A DNA stretch of 64,000 bases from Streptomyces sp. B1I3. GTDB lineage: Bacteria; Actinomycetota; Actinomycetes; Streptomycetales; Streptomycetaceae. A program made the translations under genes and the position numbers. Position 1 is the stretch's first letter. Each line of letters starts with the position of its first letter. The stretch spans positions 2,976,001 through 3,040,000 of the forward strand of contig NZ_JAUSYD010000001.1 of NCBI RefSeq assembly GCF_030816615.1, given 5' to 3'. Positions 58,632 to 64,000 of the stretch are shown here, piece by piece. The notes beneath the pieces are model-generated. The model was not told where the DNA came from and did no database searches. It saw only the letters and a list, made by a program, of their open reading frames with translations.

Positions 58632-58642
58632 CCCCTGCACGA

Positions 58643-58682
58643 GAAGGGCCCCGTGGACGACCGACCGTCCCCGGGGCCCTTC
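58643..58682 (+). terminator. Terminator after ahpCD
   Basis: GAAGGGCCCC pairs with GGGGCCCTTC around a 20-base loop, followed by TTACG; it may also serve the convergent permease gene. Confidence 0.8.
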
Positions 58683-58699
58683 TTACGTCCGCTCCCGCC

Positions 58700-60097
58700 T
58701 CACTTCGCGGGCGGCTCGTCCCGTGGGCCGGGATCCTCCGCGGTGTCCTCCGGCTCGTCGGCCGGCCCGGGGGCGGGCCGGTCGGCAGGCGGAGCCGTCG
58801 GCGCCACCGAGATCGCCGTGGCGCCGTGCGGGCCGGGGCCGTGGCGCAGGGCCGGCTCCTGGCTGTAGGACCGCAGATAGCCCACCACCGTGTTGGTCAC
58901 GGCGACCAGGGGCACCGCGACGACCGCACCGCCGATGCCCGCGATCATCCCGCCCGCGGCGACCGAGAGGACGACGGCCAGCGGGTGGACGCGTACGGCC
59001 CGGCCGAGGATGAACGGCTGCAGGATGTGGCCCTCGATCTGCTGCACCGCCAGCACCACGATCAGCACCATCAGGGCGGTGAACACGCCCTGGGTGACGA
59101 GCGCGACGACCACGGCGAGCGCCCCGGAGACCACGGCGCCGACCAGGGGCACGAAGGCGAAGAGGAAGATGAAGACGGCGAGCGGCACCGCCATCGGCAC
59201 GTCGAGGAAGTAGATGCCGAGCCCGATGAAGATCGCGTCGATCAGGGCGACGATCACCGTGCCCCGCACGTAGGCGGTCAGCGTCCGCCAGGCACGCGGC
59301 CCGGCGCCCGCCACTCCCGGGCGGGCCTGCGAGGGCACGAGCTTGAGCACCCACTGCCAGATGCGCTTGCCGTCGTACAGGAGGAAGAGCGTCGAGAACA
59401 TCGCCAGCAGAAGACCCGTGAGGAACTCCACCATCACGGTGACGCCCTGGAGGCCGGCGGAGGTGATCTCCTCCGTATTGGTTCCGATGGTGTCGCTGAG
59501 GTTCTTGGCGATGTCGTTGATCTGCGACTCGGTGACGTGGAAGGGGCTGTCCAGCAGCCAGCGCTTCAGCTCGTCGATGCCGTCGCGGACCCGGTCGGAG
59601 AGCGTGTCCAGGTTGTCCATCACCTGCCACACGACGAACCAGCCGACGAGGCCGATGACGACGAACCCGAGCACCGCTGTGAACGACGTGGCGAGGCCCC
59701 GCGGCAGCCCCAGCCGCATCAGCCGCACGACGGTCGGCTGGAGCATCGCCGTGACGAGCAGTGCGGCGACGAAGGCCAGGACGACCAGCTGCACGGCGCT
59801 GATGACCCGCATCAGCACCCAGAGCGTGCCCGCGAGGACGAGCAGCCGCCAGCCCGCCTCGGCCGCGACGCGCATCCCCCAGGGGATGGCGGCGACCGGA
59901 TCGGGCCTGGCCGCGACGGCGGGCGCGTACGCGGGCGGGCGCGGCACCTGTTCGGCTGCGACCGTGGCCAGCGTGGAGGAGGAGACGTGATCCTCCTCCG
60001 CACGGCGGTCGTCCTCGGCGCGCCGCTCTTCCAGGCGCGCCCCGATCTCGGTGAGTTCGGCACCCAGCCGACCGAGCCACCCCGGAAGTCTTGACAT
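58700..60097 (-). CDS. AI-2E/PerM family membrane permease
   Basis: 465 residues from the ATG at 60097. A soluble, charged N-terminal part (90 residues) is followed by eight membrane segments with the family blocks LQPTVVRLMRLGLPRGLATS, GLGIYFLDVPMAVPLAVFIF and QQIEGHILQPFILGRAVRVHPL (parts), and an acidic Pro-rich tail. Family members are proposed exporters or sodium/proton antiporters; the substrate is unknown. Confidence 0.9.
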   Translation of the reverse strand: MSRLPGWLGRLGAELTEIGARLEERRAEDDRRAEEDHVSSSTLATVAAEQVPRPPAYAPAVAARPDPVAAIPWGMRVAAEAGWRLLVLAGTLWVLMRVISAVQLVVLAFVAALLVTAMLQPTVVRLMRLGLPRGLATSFTAVLGFVVIGLVGWFVVWQVMDNLDTLSDRVRDGIDELKRWLLDSPFHVTESQINDIAKNLSDTIGTNTEEITSAGLQGVTVMVEFLTGLLLAMFSTLFLLYDGKRIWQWVLKLVPSQARPGVAGAGPRAWRTLTAYVRGTVIVALIDAIFIGLGIYFLDVPMAVPLAVFIFLFAFVPLVGAVVSGALAVVVALVTQGVFTALMVLIVVLAVQQIEGHILQPFILGRAVRVHPLAVVLSVAAGGMIAGIGGAVVAVPLVAVTNTVVGYLRSYSQEPALRHGPGPHGATAISVAPTAPPADRPAPGPADEPEDTAEDPGPRDEPPAK

Positions 60098-60161
60098 GCT
60101 GTTCCCTTTCCCCCGCCTGCTCCCCCCACGCCCCCGGAGCTGTCCGGATCGACCGTACACG

Positions 60162-60196
60162 CGAAGCCCCGCACCGTAGGACGGTGCGGGGCTTCG
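60162..60196 (-). terminator. Terminator after transglycosylase gene
   Basis: CGAAGCCCCGCACCG pairs perfectly with CGGTGCGGGGCTTCG around a five-base loop. Confidence 0.85.
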
Positions 60197-60221
60197 GGGA
60201 GGCTGAGAGCCGGCGGGGCTC

Positions 60222-60929
60222 CTAGTACCAGTGGTTGGCCTGCCAGAAGGACCAGGCGCCGCACGGGCTGCCGTAGCGGCCGTCCATGTAGCTGAGGCCC
60301 CACTTGATCTGGGTGGCCGGGTTGGTCTGCCAGTCGGCGCCGGCGGACGACATCTTGGAGCCGGGCAGCGCCTGCACGAGGCCGTACGCGCCGGAGGAGG
60401 CGTTGGACGCCTGGTAGTTCCAGCTCGACTCGTGGTTCACGATGTTGCTGAAGCACTGGAACTGGTCGCCGGGGATCATCTGGCGGGCCATCGCCTGGAC
60501 ATCCGACACGCTGTAGGAGCCCTGTGCCGAGAACGCCGAGGCGTCGCGGATGGCGGACCGGCTCGCGCGCTCGGCGTCCGCCTTCTCCTGGGCCTCGCGC
60601 TCGGCCTGGAGCTTCTCCTCGGCCGCCTTCTTCTTGGACTTGGCGTCCTTGGCGGCCTGGATGCGGGCCGTCTCCTCGGCCGACCTCTTCGCCTCCGCGT
60701 CTGCCGCGGACGCCTGGGCGTCCGCCTGCTGCGTGAGCGAGGCTGTCTGTACCTGGGCCTGCTGGCCCGCGGGGATGTCTGCGAGCAGCGTGGTGTCGGC
60801 TGCGGCCGCCTCGAAGTTGTTGTCGTCGACAGCGGGAGTGCTGCCCGACGCAACGCCTACGACGGCGCCTACGGTGGTGACCGCGGTGGCAGATGCCACG
60901 GCGAACCCCCGGACCGAAATCCGGCTCAC
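60222..60929 (-). CDS. Secreted SLT-type transglycosylase-like protein
   Basis: 235 residues from GTG 60929 (AAGGA upstream). A Sec signal peptide (VRGFAVASATAVTTVGAVVG) is followed by an Ala/Lys/Glu-rich coiled coil (residues 60-135) and a C-terminal lysozyme-like domain with the catalytic Glu in IVNHESSWNYQASNASSGAYG (shown in part), then LVQALPGSKM and the terminal GAWSFWQANHWY. It should cleave peptidoglycan or remodel the wall during growth. A 389-base leader region lies upstream. Confidence 0.9.
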   Translation of the reverse strand: MSRISVRGFAVASATAVTTVGAVVGVASGSTPAVDDNNFEAAAADTTLLADIPAGQQAQVQTASLTQQADAQASAADAEAKRSAEETARIQAAKDAKSKKKAAEEKLQAEREAQEKADAERASRSAIRDASAFSAQGSYSVSDVQAMARQMIPGDQFQCFSNIVNHESSWNYQASNASSGAYGLVQALPGSKMSSAGADWQTNPATQIKWGLSYMDGRYGSPCGAWSFWQANHWY

Positions 60930-61318
60930 ACGGTGTCCTTCCAGCATCGCCCGCTTAGGTGACCTCGCGGGCGCAATCGTGCCCCTGACACTGGCCTCCC
61001 TACTGCTTGGGTCACGGGAGGCACGGGCCCGGTGGGCAACTCCCTTGCGGAAGTGCCGCGTGGTACTCGCGGGCGGCATACGGGCGGCGGTTGTTGAGTT
61101 GTGTGGTGCGTGGCACCTCTGGAGGTGCCCAAGTGCCGTATGCGGGGCCTGACGGAAGCAAGACTCTGCCGGACGGACACGGCTTGTTGCAATTCTGTGT
61201 TGCGTGTTAAAGCTCACACCCCGTTTGGAGCACCTCTTTTTCGGAAATGACGGCGCAACACGATGCCGCCCGGCTAAGCTCCTTGGCTCGCCGGGCGGCA
61301 TCAATGGGACCTTTCCTG
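60930..61318. other. Leader region of transglycosylase gene and phoH terminator
   Basis: It contains the inverted repeat GGCACCTC-TG-GAGGTGCC at 61112-61129, CCTCCC/GGGAGG at 60992-61018, and the phoH terminator at 61262-61302. Wall-hydrolase genes in Streptomyces can carry c-di-AMP riboswitches, but I do not see that consensus here. Confidence 0.5.
61262..61302 (-). terminator. Terminator after phoH-type gene
   Basis: GATGCCGCCCGGC pairs perfectly with GCCGGGCGGCATC around a 15-base loop. Confidence 0.8.
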
Positions 61319-62641
61319 TCAGATGTGGCCTTCCTCCAGCATTTCGGTCACGAGTGCGGCGATCGGCGAACGCTCGGAGCGCGTCAGCGTGACGTGGGCG
61401 AAGAGCGGATGGCCCTTCAGCTTCTCGACCACCGCCACGACTCCGTCGTACCGGCCGACGCGGAGGTTGTCCCGCTGGGCCACGTCGTGGGTGAGCACCA
61501 CGCGCGAGTTCGACCCGATCCGGGACAACACGGTCAGCAGGACGTTGCGTTCCAGCGACTGCGCCTCGTCCACGATCACGAAGGCGTCGTGCAGGGAGCG
61601 TCCCCTGATGTGGGTGAGCGGCAGGATCTCCAGCATCCCGCGCCCCAGCACCTCTTCGATGACCTCGCGTCCGGCGACCGCCGAGAGCGTGTCGAAGACG
61701 GCCTGCGCCCAGGGGCTCATCTTCTCGGCCTCGCTGCCGGGAAGGTATCCGAGCTCCTGTCCGCCGACCGCGTACAGCGGCCGGAAGACCATCACCTTCT
61801 GGTGCTGCCTGCGTTCGAGCACGGCCTCCAGGCCCGCGCAGAGGGCGAGGGCCGACTTGCCGGTGCCCGCCCGGCCTCCCATGGACACGATGCCGACGTC
61901 CGGATCGAGGAGCAGGTCCAGGGCGATGCGCTGCTCGGCGCTGCGGCCGTGGATCCCGAAGGCCTCCCGGTCACCGCGCACGAGACGGACGTTGCCCTCG
62001 GCCGTGACCCTGCCCAGCGCCTTGCCGCGCTCGGACTGGAGGACCAGCCCGGTGTGGACGGGGTACTCGGCGGCCTCGGGGACGTACAGCGTCTCCTCGC
62101 CGAACAGCAGGTCGACCTGTTCCGCGGCGAGGGTCAGCTCGGCCATCCCGGTCCAGCCGGAGTCGGTGATGGCGAGCTCGGCGCGGTACTCCTCGGCGAG
62201 CAGGCCGACCGAGGACGCCTTGATCCTCAGCGGCAGGTCCTTGGAGACGACCGTGACGTCGTACCCCTCGGCCTGCAGGTTGCGCGCGACCGCGAGGATC
62301 CGTGAGTCGTTGTCCCCCAACCGGTAGCCGGCGGGCAGGACGCCGGGGTCTGAATGGTTGAGCTCGACGCGGAGCGTCCCGCCCAGATCCCCGAGCGGGA
62401 TCGGGGCGTCCAGCCGGCCGTACCTGACACGGAAGTCGTCCAGCAGGCGCAGTGCCTGCCGGGCGAAGTATCCGAGCTCGGGATGGTGCCGTTTGGCCTC
62501 CAGCTCCGTGACCACGACGATCGGGAGCACCACTTCGTGCTCGTCGAACCGGGCCATGGCGTTGGGGTCGGCCAGCAGGACGCTGGTGTCGAGAACGTAT
62601 GTGCGCCTGTCGGGCATGCGGCGCTTGCTGCTGGTCACCAC
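61319..62641 (-). CDS. PhoH2-type PIN-helicase/ribonuclease
   Basis: 440 residues from GTG 62641; a GTG one codon on and an ATG at 62617 are alternatives. An N-terminal PIN domain ([29 protein letters not shown] with conserved Asp) is fused to a PhoH ATPase with Walker [13 protein letters not shown] near residue 280 and Walker [12 protein letters not shown]. In Mycobacterium PhoH2 has RNA helicase and ribonuclease activity. Neighbours match the Mycobacterium region of glpX, fumC and Rv1086. Confidence 0.93.
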   Translation of the reverse strand: MVTSSKRRMPDRRTYVLDTSVLLADPNAMARFDEHEVVLPIVVVTELEAKRHHPELGYFARQALRLLDDFRVRYGRLDAPIPLGDLGGTLRVELNHSDPGVLPAGYRLGDNDSRILAVARNLQAEGYDVTVVSKDLPLRIKASSVGLLAEEYRAELAITDSGWTGMAELTLAAEQVDLLFGEETLYVPEAAEYPVHTGLVLQSERGKALGRVTAEGNVRLVRGDREAFGIHGRSAEQRIALDLLLDPDVGIVSMGGRAGTGKSALALCAGLEAVLERRQHQKVMVFRPLYAVGGQELGYLPGSEAEKMSPWAQAVFDTLSAVAGREVIEEVLGRGMLEILPLTHIRGRSLHDAFVIVDEAQSLERNVLLTVLSRIGSNSRVVLTHDVAQRDNLRVGRYDGVVAVVEKLKGHPLFAHVTLTRSERSPIAALVTEMLEEGHI

Positions 62642-63023
62642 GGAAGGACGTACCCCCTCGGACGAGGTCGGGGAGTGCGACGGGCGTCGCGGAGCTTCCC
62701 GAAGGGAGAGGACGGACCGGGTTCGGGCCCCGTGCGCGGGCCGAACACCGGCCCTCCGCGTCGGCCGCACGGTGTGCGGGCCTTCGTGTGCAAAGGGCCT
62801 CCCGGGCGAGCGGGCTGGGTGCCGCTCACTTGGCTGCGACGTCCGCCTGGTTGGTGACCGGACGTCGACCTGACAGGGATATGCCCTTTCACACGCGAAG
62901 CCATGCCGCTGCCTGCGACAAGGTGTGTACGCGTCCTGGTGAACGGACCGTGGCCGCCGGGTGGCCGGCCGGCCCCGGCGGCCGGCCGGGAGCGGCCCGC
63001 GGGACCGTGGGAGAAGGGGGAAC
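62642..63023. other. Gap between phoH-type and prenyltransferase genes
   Basis: 382 bases; it should hold the phoH promoter and the end of the prenyltransferase transcript. I see no convincing gene. Confidence 0.45.
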
Positions 63024-63785
63024 TCAGGCGCCGTAACGGCGGTGGCGGGCCGCGTAGTCGCGCAGGGCGCGCAGGAAGTCGACCTTGCGGAAGGCCGGCC
63101 AGAAGACCTCGCAGAAGTAGTACTCCGAATGGGCGCTCTGCCAGAGCATGAAGCCCGACAGCCGCTGCTCCCCGCTGGTGCGGATCACCAGGTCCGGGTC
63201 GGGCTGTCCGCGGGTGTAGAGGTGCTCGGAGATCAGGTCCGTGGAGACGACCTCGGCGAGCTCCTCGAAGGTGGTGCCCTTGGAGGAGTGCTCCAGCAGC
63301 AGGGATCGCACCGCGTCCGCGATCTCCTGGCGTCCGCCGTAGCCGACGGCGACGTTGACGATTATCCCCTCGATGCCGGCCGTGGCTTCCTCGGCCTCCT
63401 TGAGCACCGTCTGGGTCCGCGAGGGCAGCAGGTCGAGCGTGCCTACGTGGTGGACCCTCCACCGCCCGTCGGCCGCCAGGTTGCGCACGGTGTTCTCGAT
63501 GATGCCGAGCAGCGGAATGAGCTCCGCCTCAGGCCGGTCGAAGTTGTCCGTGGAGAGCAGCCAGAGCGTGACGACCTCCACGTCGGTCTCGCTGCACCAG
63601 CCGAGGAGCTCGGAGATCTTGTCGGCCCCGGCCTGGTGCCCCTGCACGGCGGAACCGCCGGAGGCCTTCGCCCACCGCCGGTTGCCGTCGAGGATGACTC
63701 CGATGTGCTTGGGCACCTGGGCGTGGTCCAGGCGGCCTTCCACCCGGCGTGCGTAGAGCCCGTACACCAGGTCGCGCAAGTTCAC
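63024..63785 (-). CDS. Cis-prenyltransferase (UppS/Rv1086 family)
   Basis: 253 residues from GTG 63785, which GAGAGG precedes by nine bases; a GTG three codons upstream is possible. Family motifs: [17 protein letters not shown] near residue 27 (catalytic Asp), [16 protein letters not shown] near 73 and [20 protein letters not shown] near 195. It condenses IPP with cis geometry. The neighbourhood matches M. tuberculosis Rv1086, a short-chain Z-FPP synthase, so the product may be Z,E-farnesyl rather than undecaprenyl diphosphate. Confidence 0.92.
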   Translation of the reverse strand: MNLRDLVYGLYARRVEGRLDHAQVPKHIGVILDGNRRWAKASGGSAVQGHQAGADKISELLGWCSETDVEVVTLWLLSTDNFDRPEAELIPLLGIIENTVRNLAADGRWRVHHVGTLDLLPSRTQTVLKEAEEATAGIEGIIVNVAVGYGGRQEIADAVRSLLLEHSSKGTTFEELAEVVSTDLISEHLYTRGQPDPDLVIRTSGEQRLSGFMLWQSAHSEYYFCEVFWPAFRKVDFLRALRDYAARHRRYGA

Positions 63786-63992
63786 TGAGTTCACCCTCTC
63801 GGTTCCGTACGGGCCCGAGGCCCGTCCTCCCCGTCGCCGGGGGTCGGGGGTCGTCCCCCGGGGGAGCGCCGCGCGGTCCGCACACCGCGCTCGCGCGCCG
63901 CGGATCGGCAAGTCCCGAAGCCGCCACATTACTGCGGGCGGGGCGCAGGGGCCCAACCCGGTCTGTCACAAGTCCGTGATAAGGAGTGAAAC

Positions 63993-64000
63993 GTGACTGA
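63993..64000 (+). CDS. Start of a gene cut by right edge
   Basis: AAGGAG at 63981-63986 followed six bases later by GTGACTGA at the window end looks like a ribosome site and start codon (Met-Thr-Asp/Glu). By synteny with Mycobacterium a hemolysin III (TrhA) type gene would be expected beside the prenyltransferase gene, but nothing of the product can be seen. Confidence 0.35.

Noticed and set aside
60930..61210. Possible c-di-AMP (ydaO-type) riboswitch before the transglycosylase gene
   Set aside because: Wall-hydrolase genes in Streptomyces can have it, but the conserved GGGGTGAAT and other core blocks are not found in this leader.

Overview
The window is high-GC actinobacterial DNA and almost certainly comes from a Streptomyces chromosome. 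Its right half follows an order I recognise from S. coelicolor (ychF, ppgK, ispH, xseA/xseB, glpX, a wblI-type whiB gene, class I and class II fumarases, oxyR/ahpCD), much of which is also kept in Mycobacterium. Coding is dense, GTG starts are common, and many genes meet in ATGA/GTGA overlaps.

Positions 1-12,190 hold a minus-strand block of 14 genes that reads as a biosynthetic cluster without NRPS or PKS genes inside the window. In order of transcription: a 2OG-Fe(II) oxygenase, a cupin, a LeuA-like synthase without the regulatory domain, a Dabb protein, a DUF2000 protein, a PaaK-type adenylate-forming enzyme, a BCAT-type aminotransferase, a BacA-like prephenate decarboxylase homolog, LeuC-like and LeuD-like subunits, then RidA, an MFS exporter, an AroQ chorismate mutase, and an FAD/NAD(P)-binding enzyme cut by the left edge. 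A chorismate/prephenate branch joined to a LeuA/C/D chain-extension module and an aminotransferase suggests a homologated, prephenate-derived non-canonical amino acid. This is the strongest candidate for an undescribed system here; the product is inference.

Positions 12,191-32,301 are accessory: an aldo/keto reductase stub, small membrane and stress-type genes (PRC-barrel, VanZ, YihY), a secreted glycine-rich PGRS-like protein, and a polysaccharide-attack group (Cip1-like secreted protein, AA10 LPMO) with CebR-type palindromes TGGGAGCGCTCCCA and a variant of it before a DoxX gene. Next come a secreted RTX protein, scrambled IS3 remnants, a gene-free stretch with internal repeats ending in a strong hairpin, a SpoIIE-type phosphatase, a probable copper-response group (DUF4396 with a CsoR-like palindrome, DUF305, DUF6153), a large APC permease, and a decayed PAP2/response-regulator locus.

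Positions 32,305-64,000 are conserved core: YchF, DUF6542, polyphosphate glucokinase, IspH, APC permease, exonuclease VII, a nitroreductase-family enzyme, DUF4245, GlpX, a Wbl protein, DUF1707, fumarase I, an ECF sigma factor with a coupled membrane partner, a PIG-V-type mannosyltransferase, fumarase II, DUF402, a phosphatase/kinase-domain regulator, a class A PBP, an SPFH protein, OxyR/AhpC/AhpD, an AI-2E family permease, a secreted transglycosylase, PhoH and a Z-prenyltransferase. Four short tandem arrays sit between genes at 37.6, 39.0, 40.3 and 42.2 kb. I see no tRNA, rRNA or CRISPR array.
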